From Lutjanus erythropterus (lineage: Eukaryota > Chordata > Actinopteri > Lutjaniformes > Lutjanidae), in NCBI GenBank assembly GCA_020091685.1, contig CM034600.1, positions 33,539,683 through 33,603,682 on the forward strand: a DNA stretch of 64,000 nucleotides, given 5' to 3'. This document shows, in pieces, positions 25,729 through 38,369 of the stretch; the first letter of the stretch is position 1, and each line of letters opens with the position of its first letter. The position numbers were made by a program, and so were the translations under genes. The notes under the pieces were generated by a model. The model saw only the letters and a list, made by a program, of their open reading frames with translations. It did not search any database and had not been told where the DNA came from.

Positions 25729-26480
25729 AAGGGTTCTTCCTGACAGGCCAAGGTTCTGCCCAGACCCATTTTCTTTTGAAGAATTCTTTTTGAAGAGAGG
25801 GTTTGTCAAAGGTTCTTTGTAAGACTAAGGGTTCTAATCCCTTTTGGAGACAAGAGCACTTCAAGGACTTCTGAAATCATTCAAGAAGTCTTTCGACAAG
25901 GGTTCATCAAGGGTTCTTTGTACCTTTGCACCATAGGTTCTAGACAAAATGCATGGAATATAAAAGGGTTTTGGTATAATCACCTGGGTGGGTTGTAGAT
26001 AAAAACTTTGGAATATAAAAACGTTATCTGTAAAACCCTCTGATTGGCTTCTAGATAAAAAACTGGCACCTTTGTTGCAGTAGAAAAGGTTTCTCAGTGG
26101 AACGCCCTGTGTGGGTTCTAGTTAAAACCCTTGCAATATTAAAAGGTTATCAGTAGAACCCCCTGGGTGTGTTCTACATAATACCCTTGGAATATTAAAA
26201 AGGTTCTCAGTGTTGGCATTATACAGAGGTTCTTGGTAGCACTCTTAGAAGGTAGAAAGGTTCTGGGTAGAACCCCCAGAGAGGGTGGAACCATTACACC
26301 AATAGAAGGGTTCTCTGTAGAATCTATCATAGGGGGTTCTGGGTGAAACCTCTCACATAAGGTTTGAGGTACAACCCTTTATGTTGGGTTCTAGGTAGAA
26401 CTAGGTAGACTTCCTTCATAAAAGGTTCTAACAGGAACTCAAATGGTTCTCGTGTGGGGACAAACCAAGGAATCCTTTAT
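25729..26480. repeat. Degenerate minisatellite built on GGTTCT/AGAACC
   Basis: GGTTCT and its complement AGAACC recur throughout. From about 25909 to 26250 the sequence falls into about six tandem units of 53-67 bp (starts near 25909, 25962, 26017, 26084, 26141, 26197). Each runs roughly as AAAAGGTTNTC-GTAGAACCCC-GGGTGGGTTCTAGATAAA-CTTGGAATATT. Each unit is partly self-complementary. The flanks carry more diverged units. No coding role. Confidence 0.75.
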
Positions 26481-28260
26481 GGTTCTAGTTAGCATCTTTA
26501 TTTCTAAGAGCGTATGAGCAGAAAGAACTCAGTGTCCAGACGCTCTCCAGGTGTTTGGACGTTCCACACCCTGGCAGCAGGTGAGCACGCTGAATTCCAC
26601 AGGTGCCATCTGGTTCCTCTGACCTCCGTTCCTCCACCAGGTGTTCCAGTCTCTCTCTGAAGGTACCTTTTGATAACAGCAGACCCGAGGTGATGCCGGG
26701 ACAAACATGTGTGTCGTTCTTCGAGGAGCAGAACGAAAAAGCGCCGCGACATCTGAAATGATTAACTGATACCAACCTCCCTCTCACCCCACATCACAGA
26801 GGAACTCCGACGAGACGAGCTGGAACAGAAACAACAGCCAATTGTTCCCCTCCGCTGCGATCTGGAGTGTCTTTATTCACCACATCACCGCTGGTCCGAG
26901 GGTGGCCTGCACTTTCTGCGCTGATATTCACCACATCAAGAGGTTTTGCAGTCAGATCATCTGGTAATGATACAATTGATTTCATTGTTAAACTGGGGTT
27001 TGGATATAGACACAGACTGACAGATGAGGAAACTCTATGACTGCACTCCTACTCACATCCAGCGTCTGTAGGTCAAGTTAAAGAGACGTCTGTTCATTGC
27101 TGAGTCGCACACATCGGTGATGCAACACAAACAAGCTGTGGTTTTACAGGCAGTTACTTGCTCTAACTGTATCTTGACCAGACGCAGGGACTTCTTGGAG
27201 TCTTGTCATCAGTGTGAGGTCGCTGACTCTCTCTGTGGCTGCCTCTCAAACATACTTGACAGAGCGAATAACAGGATAACTATTGACAGAGTGAATAACA
27301 CAAGAACTGCTAAACTTTCTCATTTGCTAGCCCGTAGAAAAAATGTTGGAGGAAAATGAACATCTGTTTTAAAGCTGCTGAAATACTTATCTGTCAGGCA
27401 AATTTTCTCTCAGACGATACATGGAAGAGCTGCAGAACATCTGTAAGAGCAAGCATCTTATCATCATGTGCATAGAACAGCCTACAAGTGCATGAGCTTT
27501 GGGAAGAACACATAAGTTTAAAAGGTACGTCTGCTGCCGATAACTTGTTGCTGAGCACATGCTTCATAGAATGAAGGCACTGTTGTTTGTGGAGTTTAGG
27601 CACAAAACTACTTGGTCAGGTTTAGGAAAACAATGTAAAGTAAAAAGTACCGTAACAGTAAAGTAACTAATAATAAGCAAATGGCAAGCGTAGTTGGAGC
27701 CGGTCAGGCTTATACATATTCTACACAAGTTCTGGTCACAAAAAGAGAAAAGAAAATGTGGAAACAACAATCAGGTGTGTTTTTTCCTCTCCAAGTTTAA
27801 TATCAGCAAGTTGATGATCTGGTCTGCAGTTAATGATGCATCTCTCTGCCTGTGGTTGCATTTCACAACTCTCGACTAATGCAACATGGAAAACAAACTG
27901 GTTTACAGAAGGGAGGACTGTAGTGGGAGTACTGGGGTGTAAGTTGTAAATGTGTGGCAATGGCAAATGGTTTACATTGCTCACTGGTCAGGTAGGAGGG
28001 CTCAGGGTCCCACAGAGGTCAGGACCGGTTCTGAGCAAAGTATAAAGAGTGACAAAGCCTGTGCTAAGGGGGAGGAATATTTTTTACACGTGTGACTGGG
28101 GTTTGAATCATAAGTGAAACCAACTTATTAAAATAAAAAAAACACTTTCTTCTTTTTTCCCCGCCACAGGAAAAAAAAATACAGCAAACTGGTAGACTAC
28201 ATTGCCTACATTTGATAAAAATATTGTTCGCACTCTCATGGCTCATTCCTGAATATGAAC
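26481..28260. other. Non-coding, GC-richer at its left end
   Basis: The stretch 26.48-27.0 kb is relatively GC-rich and repeat-poor. A 100-codon minus-strand frame (26485-26787) shows no family resemblance and no clear splice context. The remainder is AT-rich unique sequence. Confidence 0.45.
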
Positions 28261-28440
28261 TTAAACAATGGTAGCTGCTTAGATTAGCTTAGCTGTCCGA
28301 TGGTAACAGAATTCACCTACCAGCACCTCTAAACAAGTGATTTATATCATGTTAATTGCAGAGTTTTAATGGTGATGGTAGGCAGATTTTCCCGTCTTGA
28401 TGCTAAGCTAAGCTAACCTGGCCTTAGCTCCATACTCCTA
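28261..28440. repeat. Interspersed element with GCTTAGCTTAGC motif
   Basis: It shares ATTAGCTTAGCTG, ACCAGCACCTCTAAA and GATGCTAAGCTAAGCTAACC modules with 6.24-6.62 kb. It is a short, non-coding, partial copy. Confidence 0.45.
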
Positions 28441-31400
28441 CTACTACAACAAACCCGAGAGAGCAAGAAAGCAAATACACTTATTTCCCAAAATATTGAA
28501 ATAGTTCCCTTTTTTTACAGAGAAGATTAAATGTGATTTATGATGCAGCATCATTCCAAACAATCTTTCACCCTCCATAAATGTATTTGAGTGTTTGCTA
28601 TTGTTGACATAAGCACAAGATGATAACCACTTTTGCTCAGTTTAACTCACTCGCCCTCAAACCCCTGCACTCTTGTTAGAAAGACTAAGACAGGAATGTG
28701 TTGAAACACACTGTGGGTTGAACACAAACAGCAAAGCCAAGCTAAAAATCAGGGTGGGTTTCTTCCTGTGTTTCATTAACACATCTGTGTCACTTAAATG
28801 TTACATCTTTCTCGCATCTTGTTTAACCCTTACTGACTCATTTTTGGGTGACTCTTCAAGGTTCATACAGAAGCTTTTTGGTGTTATGTTGTTGGTAACT
28901 GCAACAACACACTGAGCATCAATTTGAATTCATGTTTTTTGTTCAAAACAACTTTATTAAAGCAGGCAGGTATTTGATTAACCTGCTATAGTCGCAGTTA
29001 TAAAAAAGACTTTAACTGAAGGCAACACGAGAAAGTGAGTGAGTCTGTGATGTTATTTTCCTTTTGAAGGATAAAGGAGACTTAGTCTTATTTAATGCAC
29101 TATATTAATGGCTGTGTAAACTGAGATGAAAAAAGCAATAAAGCTTATCTTAAGAGTACTAATGTAAAAACACAGACTAATGCCAATTTTCCACAGGTCT
29201 TCTTTAGATATACGTACATATACAGCAGCTGAAGAAATTAAGGTTCAAGGCATTCCAACCTGACAAACACGGCGATTAATTTAAAGGAATAGTTTGACAT
29301 TCTCAGAAATGTGCTTATTTGTTTCTTTGCCAGGAGTTAGATGCTAAGATCAATACCAATTTAATGTCTGCATAATAAATATGAAGCTACCAGAAACCTG
29401 TTACCATACTTTAACATAAAGACTGTAAACAAGAGGAAACAGCTAACCTGGCTCTGTTTGCATTAATGCTGCGTTCATGCTGCGAAAGTCAGAACTGGGA
29501 ATGACATGACACCCAAGTTGACCACATTCCAGTCCAACAAGTTGGGAAACCAAGATGAACCGCTCAAGGAAAACCTTTGTTGTGTTTGCTCTTACAATCT
29601 TATGTGTGTTTTTTGCACATAAAAACACTGTAGCAATGAGTCCACAGATAGAAGCTGCACAGTACTGTGTGTCCCGCTGATTTAAAGGAAGGACAAAAGA
29701 CAGAAGTGCTAGTTAACAATATATTACCACAGCTTTCACGTAGTGTTGATGTATGGAGCAGCCGTCTTGAATTTTGAGGTTGCAGTTAGTGAGGTTCTCC
29801 CTAGAAACTTATTATTTACTTTATTTTCATTATTCAGTGAACCTATAGGCAAGCTCTGTGACAACTTCAGCCCATTCTTTGGGTACACAAAAAAAGTTGG
29901 ACTGAGTGGCAAAGTACAGACCCTTTTACAGCAGATGTCATGGAAAAGCTGCACGCACATTTCTGCATTTCTGCAACAGAAGTAGTGGTATTTGTGGCAT
30001 TTTTGTTGTTGGACACAATTTAGTCCATCCTATCAATCTATTTAGTTCATCGATGTAGCTGGGGCTAAACCCAAGTAAACTCAGTTTATCTATTTTAAAT
30101 CAACTGCATTAATCAGTGAGGGAAAACAAATGTTGTATTACTGTACTTGTCACTACACCCACTGATTTAGTTCTATTTTCCAATAATAACATTATGATGG
30201 TCAGTTTGAGAATTTCTCTACAGTCATTTGAAAATCTAGTTGCAGAAGTCTAGTTGCAGTTGCAGATGTTCCAGCAGTACAAGGAGGATCTTATTCTTGG
30301 GGTTGAGGAAAAGATTAACAACTTTTTAGGTTACTGTTTTGCTAGTTTATCCAGAAAGACATGACCCAAGGACTTGCATCAGGCACACAACACTTGATAT
30401 GACGCAGGATGTAAGGCACCGCCCCCTGGCAGAAAACCAAGTTTGTTGGGAGCCCCCCTGTTTCCAGTCTTTTTGATCTAGCTGTATATAATTTCCCAAA
30501 ATTACTCCTTTAAAAATAATGTTTATAATGCACATGCACACTGTTTCATGACTCAACCATTCAGATCAAAGATCCACATATTTCATGACTTCCCTTGAAC
30601 TCTACTCCAACTTTCCTCGTGCTAGCTTTCTAAGAGCGTGGAACATTTTCCTCAGTGCTTCTGGTAAAGAAACAATTTTGGATTTCCTCTCTCTGCAGCT
30701 CGATTTTCCCGCAACCTTCTCCACAAGCAGGAGCAACCATGCTGAGTTTAGGCACCGGGCACCCTCATTAGCACAGCATGGGGCTTTAACTTCCCTTATT
30801 CTCTAATAGGGACACACCCTGCACCAACAGTGATTTAAAGCTAGGCGTTAACAGCAAGGGTTCCTAAACCTTCCACATTCATATATCACCTGTCACAATC
30901 CTGCAATCGTCACTCTCCATTCCTCTCCATTCCTCCTGTGTCCCTCTTTTAAATGTGATCTGCTTCATTATTTTCCCATCTTCCCTAACTTTTGTTTCCT
31001 ACATTGATTTGTGAGGCATAAATCCAGACACAGAGAGAAATTGGAGGATTGCTTGGTCTAATTCTAAACATGAACACACAGGAATACGTCACCACATAAA
31101 TACAAGAACGTGCCTTACATGAGTCCTCCGTGATGACAAAGGAAGAAAGAAAACATTAAGGTAATGAATGAGGAGCAGCTGTTAGTGACTCACTGGCTTT
31201 TACCCCGTAATCAGCAACAAAAGAAAAAAAAAGATTCAGGGGGAGAAAACAAGGCTTCAGGTGATTCGACAAAGAGTGCGTTGATTCACCTGCCAGCTGC
31301 TGGTGAGGGGGTCTGGCCGCTCAGGGGGGGAGGCAGTGATTAGTAAGAGGCAGGGAGATGACCTCCCCTCCCTGGGTGAGTGGTCACACTCTGCAGGAGT

Positions 31401-33714
31401 CTAACGAAGGGGCCTGAATGCACAGAAAGGTGAGCAGGGTCAAAGTCTAAAGTCAGTGAGAAACCACAGAACCCTCTAATCTGGTGACACCCAACACAGG
31501 GCACAGAGAAGCATGTGTGTGTGTGTGTGTATAAATGTATATGATTTTGCAGGAGTGCTCTTTAAAGGGTCAGTTCACCGAAAAAACACATTCTCTCTCT
31601 TATTTACAGTTATATTTAACCATACGGATCGTTTTGGTGTAATTTGTCTGGGTTTCCCGTCCCAGACTTTTGCCTCCAGCCCAAAATAATAGGGGTGAAT
31701 TGTAACAGCAACATGTGTTTCCAGGAACAGTACACCACCAGTATATCACTCTGGATAATCTGCAGAACACAGTGAAAAGAATAGCTTGACATTTAGGTAA
31801 ATTAGACGAGACAACTGATGCCATTCTCATCCGTATGGTAAATAGTATAAAGTCAGAGCCAGGAGGCTGTTAAGATACATCCATGCTATGGGTCTTCAGC
31901 TAACTATAAGAAGAAGCTAGTTTGGTATTTTCGATACAGACATCATGGCACAGGCAAAGATGCTGAAGAGGATGTTGACAGATAAAAGTGAGAAGAGAAA
32001 TAGAGCGCTGGAGGTCATTGACAAGAACTTTGTGAAACAAAAGGCTGCAAGACAGTTTTCGGACTAGGAAGTAGACTAATATTAGTTATCTTTCTATGTC
32101 TTGTGTTCCACTTGCTCGATGTTTGGCTGTGTTAGCAAAGTTATCAACTCATTAGTTTTTGATCCGGTTCTAAATCAATAGTGCAAAGGGGAACTGTAAG
32201 TGCCCTAAAACACAAAAAGTACCCATTCTGCATAGCGTTGCTTTAGGTAGTGATGCTAAGCTGATTTTGACAGAGCCAAGTTCCCTTTGCTTATTTTTGC
32301 TAAGCTATTTGCCTGCTGACCCAATTGCCTATGTAGCAACATCAGATTGAGTAGTATTGATTTTGTCATTTAGCCCTCTTTAAATACTAAAAATGTTGAA
32401 CAGCTCCTTTAACAGTTTTCAGGGTTGCCATTTATTTGGTACTCAGTAGTTCCAGGGAAAGAAACACTATTTCTAGACAGAACATTTGATTAGGATTTTT
32501 CTTCAGTGACATTTTTTCAGTGCTGTGATTAAAACCTTTGTTGTACTGAGGTGGAGACAGAAACAGATATCTCAAAATCTGGACAAGTAAAACACAAAAT
32601 GTCTGTTGGCCAAACGATTCGCTCAGTCAAACGGTCTACATGGGTTTGGAGGTGCTTTTCATGATCCAAGGGTACTTAGGCTAAATCATAAGTCAGACCA
32701 ACCCTTTAAGGAGGAAACACACTTTAATAGTGGAACATTAACAGGAAAAAAAATCATTCAGTCAAGGACATGAATTAAGGAGAATACGGGGATTACCCAT
32801 CATTCACTGGGATGCAAGCCATGGAATCTGAGTTAGCATAAAATAAGTATATCCATTTACATCCAAGAGAGGTCTGCACCCACCTCCTAAAGATACACTC
32901 CCCAAGTCCCCCAACACCAAATATAAACAGGCAAAGATCTAATTTTAATGTTTCATCAGGCCGGGATCAGACGACTAATTTCGTGTAATTTTGTGCCCAC
33001 AACAAACAATGACTTTTCAGTGCTACAGCCTGAAGGAAAAAGTGGTGGCCTGTGGGAACCGGCACCAGAGGGTGAAATGAGGCGGATCAGGACATATTCT
33101 AATCATTAACCATCTAGCTGCTCTCCAGTTCACGTTACGCCGCTAAAAGAATTTATGGCAGTTTGAACTCCTCATCTCTTTCTCTCTCCCCGCTGGAGCT
33201 TAATCTCAGGGAGGGCGTTTTGAGTTTCTATTGAAATATTTTATCAGCTCCCAGGATGCTGTCTGACATGGGAGTCAAGTAAATCTGTACCGAGATCACA
33301 GCAGACTCCTCTGATGTTTTTCAGGGACGCCTCGTCAGCCTCAGTTAACCCTTGAGAACCCAGACAAACGAAGATCCCTGGTAACCAGATTTCTTTGTGA
33401 TTCCTTTTGAGGGGCCAGTGGGAAAGTCATCGCGTATCACGGAAGTGCTGAACCATAACATTTTGTCTGGGAGCAGCTGGGAGTGTCTGGTCATTAAAGG
33501 AAGAAGACAGAGATCAAATTGACACTCAGCAGCACTGTGACCTTCTAAATCTGCCCTCTTTCTGCTGCATAATCTTCCCTCTTTACCACTTTACACAGCT
33601 CAGGTGACTCTGCCTGCCAGTACTGATATCTTCTGAATCCTGCAGACACAATGTACATCACATATGTCTTTTAGAGCTTTAGTCTGGGTTGCATGGTTTA
33701 AACTGTATTAAATC
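28441..33714. other. Mostly non-coding unique sequence
   Basis: It contains the 29.28-29.46 kb repeat, a (GT)n run at 31514-31530, a repeat start AAAGGGTCAGTTCACC at 31565 and repeat fragments to about 32.41 kb. The stretches 31.1-31.5 and 33.1-33.66 kb are repeat-poor. No supported gene. Confidence 0.45.
29282..29462 (+). repeat. Teleost-type repeat, 'AAAGGAATAGTTTGACATT' family
   Basis: It starts TTAAAGGAATAGTTTGACAT and continues ATTTGTTTCTTTGCCAGGAG, AATATGAAGCTACCAG and CAGCTAACCTGGCTCTG. This order of modules is one I recognise from many fish genomes. The opposite end is not seen. A related fragment is at 31.78-31.92 kb. Confidence 0.55.
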
Positions 33715-34680
33715 ATGGTTCAACTTAAAATTATGTTGCACCAAAGTTTTAAACTTTTCTGTTGCACCAAAACAAAAAAATGTGTTGCAATATTAACTTT
33801 AAACCTACACTTGGGGATGTTTAGCTTTTAAAATGTCTGCCTAGCAGAATAATCAAGTTCCTTCAAAGAAAGTTAGTAGACAGATACAACCCAGTTGAGT
33901 TTTATGATCTGTTGTTTCTTTCTGTCACTCTAGTTGTTAATTCTGCGAACAAGTTTTTCTCAACAGAATAGATATTAGAGCTCCTCTGCCATCATGACCA
34001 GGCTAACTAGACTAAGTAAGTTTTAGCTAGCTTGCAAACAATGCTCTGTTTTGTTAATTTGTTAGCTAGCAAGCAGCTGGCTAGCAAAAAGCTTAACGTT
34101 TTGTTACCTATTTAGCTGCCCATTTTAGCCAAAATTTCAAACTAGAATTAAGAAAGATTAATTTTAAACCTTAAATTTTGTTCTCTTTAAACCTCAGTTT
34201 AGTTTTTCTCTGAACCTAAACCTAAAATTAATTTTGTTGCTCCAACCCTTTAAACTCCAATTTAAATAGTGATCCATTATTATTTAAACTTACACCTGAG
34301 GAAGTTTAACTTTTAAAATGTCTGCCGTTTTGAGGTGAAGCAAAATAATTACGTTCCTTTTAAAAAGTTAAGGGACAGACTCAGTCCAGTTGAGTTTTAT
34401 TTTGTGTCTCGTCTTTCTGTCACTCCAGCTGATGAATTCTACCATAAAGGTTTTCTCAAGAAGGAGAAATTAGAGTTCCTCTGCTGTGCCATTTAGGCTA
34501 AGTAACTTTTAGCTAGTGGGTAAGCAATGTAACGTTTTGTTAACTTTTTAACAAACTAGCAAACAATGAATCATTTTGTTTACTGTTTTGCTAGTCAGCA
34601 AACAATATAACGTTCTGTTAGCTTTTTATCTAGCTAGCATATAATGGAATAGTTTGTTAACTCCTTAACTTATTTTTATT
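33715..34680. repeat. Local tandem duplication with short AACGTT-type repeats
   Basis: Blocks recur about 485-495 bp apart: TTTAAAATGTCTGCC (33827 and 34312), CCAGTTGAGTTTTAT (33891 and 34386) and TTCTTTCTGTCACTC-like sequence. This indicates an old two-copy tandem duplication. At 34.01-34.67 kb there are also 40-bp-class degenerate units with GCAAACAATG and AACGTTTTGTTA. No coding frame. Confidence 0.6.
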
Positions 34681-37391
34681 GATTGATTTTAATTTGGGTC
34701 AGCAAGAATTTCCATATTGATTAAACTCTTAATTTCTTTCATTTTAGTTTACATCAATAAACTGAGATTAGTTTTTAATTGTGCAACAGAGTGTTGTTTA
34801 TTTTTAAATTTGGATTAGAAACCCCGCTTTGCTAAGAACTAACGTTAGAAAAAATGTTTCTTGGTGCAAAACAGTTTTACAAGTTTTTTTAAGCTGAATA
34901 CAGTCAGTAACACTGTCTTTATTTTGTACCTGGTTTGCTTTTTAAACACAAACTTAAAAAATGACCCAGAAGGAATGGTAAATTCCAGAGCATTAGCGAG
35001 CTTAACCTCATGTTCATTTTGTTGAACTTGTCTGTTATCTGTAACTGATTGCTTAAAACACTTAAAACTTGTCATCAGCATACAGATGCAGAGCAGATCT
35101 TTGAAAAGACAAACTCTGAATGACCTCACATCACTTTGTTTAGTCCATAAGTCGACGATGACGCCACTGATGTTGCTCAGTGTCCGGACGAGCAGTTTAT
35201 TCTTAGAAGAAGTCCTCTGATACTTCCATTCTCTCCGAGGGGATCCTCTTTCCTCTAAAATTCTACAGAGAGGCTATAAATAATCTTCTGAAGACATCCC
35301 TGATGTGTAATTAATTTTCAGCAGTAGTTCCACGGCGATGGAGCGCTGCAGTGTTATGACAAGCCCCTCCATCAAGCCCATCACCTGTTGGACACGCGCT
35401 ACGCCTGTTTTCCCAGCAGTAACCCGAGACCAGGCCCTGATTCCCAGCACACAGGGGCACCAATGAGACAGCAGGTAGAAAATAGATTTGTGAAGTCTAT
35501 AACTAAATTCTGTCACATTTAAAATGAGAGAAATATTGACGTATTTTTAATGGCAGACTCTAATATGTGATCTTGTTTTAATATGTGATCTGAGAATTTT
35601 AATGGTCCCCTTCAGACACATTTTAAAGTACGTAAAAATACTCTGCCATCGTAAATAGTTTGTTAAACATGGTTTGCCCACAAAAAAACTTTTCCTCATT
35701 GAGAAATTCTGGATCTGGCCTTGTGCCCCGCCCACCGCTGGTGCTTACAGGAAGTTGTCTAGTGAAAGAGCAGTGCACATCAAGATAGCTAGTGTCAGCA
35801 TTAGAGGAGAGATCAGAGGGATTAAACCATACATGTTTGAGCATCAGTCAGAGAGGGGAATTAAAAAACAAGAATCTGTCATTTGAAAATACAAAAATAC
35901 AGTCTAAATGAACAAATATTATCAGATTTTAGGCATGTGTGCAGTGTGGGTCTAACCTTAAATCTGCATCATGGACATATAAAGGAGAACTGGACAGTGT
36001 TGGACACGAGGCTCCATTCATTCTTATGAAAGTTGATTAGTGGTGCATGGATCCAAAAAACTATGCATACTGGATGAATGCATACTCTATTTGCTCAGTG
36101 GCCGCATTGGTAAACTTCTGCCGATTTATCCCTCCAATAACTCGAAAGGGGATAAAATGATGCAGCTCTAGATTTTCCAATCCAGTGGAATGGATCAAAT
36201 CTTCACAGTGAAACAAGCCATTTTTCTGTGGTTGTGACGCTCAAAAAAAAAAATGTGTCTACTTTTACTTCTTTCACAAGTTAAGCTTATGGGTAAAAAA
36301 AAAACTGAGGGGTGCTGCAGTGCACCATGTGAAGCTGTAATTACACAGTTTGACCATGATGTCAAATTTACTTCAAAGCCTGACACACTTGCTCATGCAC
36401 CTGCAGGTTTGCCACATGATGAAAAAATGAGGTCTGCTAATGTCCCACATCATAAACCTGAAGCAACTAATCAGGGCCGCTTGGTGGTCAGAGGCCACGA
36501 ATGCACGCTGGGTGGTTTATAACTAATATTAGCCTATATTTGCCAGTTGTAGAGCACAGCTGTTTGCTAATTTCTCTTTTTTTTCTGTTGTATTTTAGCG
36601 TCATTCAATAAGCAGCTTTAGCTGCAACATCTCATCATATTTTGATCATATAATTTAATCTGAGAGGAAATGTGCACAGCTTCTTTCCTCAAGCTACTCA
36701 TGAGGAACACAAATGAAACACTGTAGTAGTTCACAATGAACACACTGCTGGACGTGTCACCTGACTTGCATTAAGTTGTGACCGTGATTATAACAGTGTG
36801 TCTTATCTGAGAATAAAATTAGATATTCAGTAATGAATTTTAAGTATTTCAAATACACAGATACAAGCTCTTCAAGTATTTTGTTAAAATTACATCTTAT
36901 TTTTTCTCTCCAGCTACACTGATGAATAGCACTACAGGTAAGAGGAAAAAAACATATTTTTGTTCAAGTCAGTATTGTTAAGGTCAGACATTTTATGGAA
37001 CATAAGGTTTGGACAAACACGTTTTTCAGTGGAGGAGATCTTTAACTGACTCCAAATAACACAGAGGGAACTTTCTCCTCAAAATCCTGATCTTTACAAA
37101 GCAGGAACCATGTGGCAACACAAAAAAAATCCTGTAGTCTTTTACATGAACCTAAAGAGTTACAAAAAAAAAAATCAGTGATTAAAGTTTATGTTTAATC
37201 TCATTATTTTTAATCACTCCAATCAATGCTTTAGAAAGCAATGAGAAGCAGTTAGTCAAAATACAAGATTTCTTATCAGCTTCAAACTTAACTGCACCTG
37301 TAACCTTAAGCAGCATGTTTCCTGTATAAACTCCACCCTTTAGATTATTCCACAAATGGAAAGAGCCCTCCACCCTCCAACAGCCCTTCCT

Positions 37392-37393
<2 letters not shown>
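34681..37393. other. Non-coding, no gene seen
   Basis: The stretch 35.13-35.52 kb is GC-richer and repeat-poor. No supported coding frame. A-runs lie near 36242-36253 and 36297-36305. Confidence 0.45.

Positions 37394-37432
<39 letters not shown>
37394..37432. repeat. (CA)n microsatellite
   Basis: About nineteen CA units. It lies inside a 180-codon minus-strand open frame (37182-37724) that shows no protein family resemblance. That frame includes the translated repeat as alternating Cys-Val. Confidence 0.9.
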
Positions 37433-37434
<2 letters not shown>

Positions 37435-38061
37435 CTGCTTCTGCATACATGTTTCCATGACACCAAGGGCGATGAGAGGGAAAAAAAAGTTGCAGTCCAG
37501 CACACAGTATGGAAACTTTTACCCATAGAGACGACGGGGTGAAGCATTGTTTTTACAGGTAGACCAGAGAACCCCTTTGTTTCAGGAAATGAGGTCATTT
37601 GGATAAAACAATCAATATACAAGACCGCTACTGAAAAGCGAGCCACTATAAATGTCAGCACAGCCTGGCTCCTGCTGGGAATGACTATCACTGCCAGCTT
37701 TATGGAAGCAGGGGAGAAACACAAAAAAGTACTGTAAGAATATGGAATTAATTAAGATTCAGGACTGACTTGCCTGCCGTGATGAGGGTTAGACATTTAC
37801 CACAAGCTGGGACTTTTACATGATTCACTTAATTGTCCATTAGGGAATAGGGCAAATGCACAGGAAGTGATTCTACATCCTTTCCCAGATTTCCAAAAAA
37901 CACATATTCCCACCAGTCTGACCCCCCACACAAATATGTTATTGATCATATGAGCCTGAGGCAACAACGGCATCAGGATCTAAAGCAGAGAAAAGATATA
38001 ACAGCATTGTTAAAAAAAATTTAAGCAAATTCAGACAAAGACAAATGTTGTGAAAAAAAAT

Positions 38062-38290
38062 TAAAGGTCTAGTGTGTAAGATTTAAGAGGATCTATCGGA
38101 AGAATATGATAGAAATGGAATATAATATTCATAAGATGTTTTCATTGGTGTATAATCAACCGCAAATTATAATTGTTGTGTTTTTGTTACCTTAGAATGA
38201 CTCTTCCACAGAGGTCACATAGATGTATTATAATGAACTAGACACGGGATACAAAGATTCAGTCTAATGAGGGTTTTTAAACTTTAAGGT
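38062..38290 (+). repeat. Partial copy of the TTAA-flanked MITE
   Basis: TTAAAGGTCTAGTGTGTAAG, then GAGGATCTATCGGAAGAATA, matches the left end and adjoining sequence of the element at 47.43 kb. No right terminus was found nearby, so the copy is truncated or interrupted. Confidence 0.55.
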
Positions 38291-38369
38291 TTGCTTTTGC
38301 AGCAAAGATGCAAGAAGAGGAAGAGAGTAAGTAAAAATAGTCTACATTCAAGCTCTGTGGTCGAGCATG

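Noticed and set aside
37182..37724. A 180-codon minus-strand open frame, the longest outside csrnp2.
   Set aside because: It contains the translated CA repeat (alternating Cys-Val), shows no domain or family resemblance, and has no splice or promoter context.
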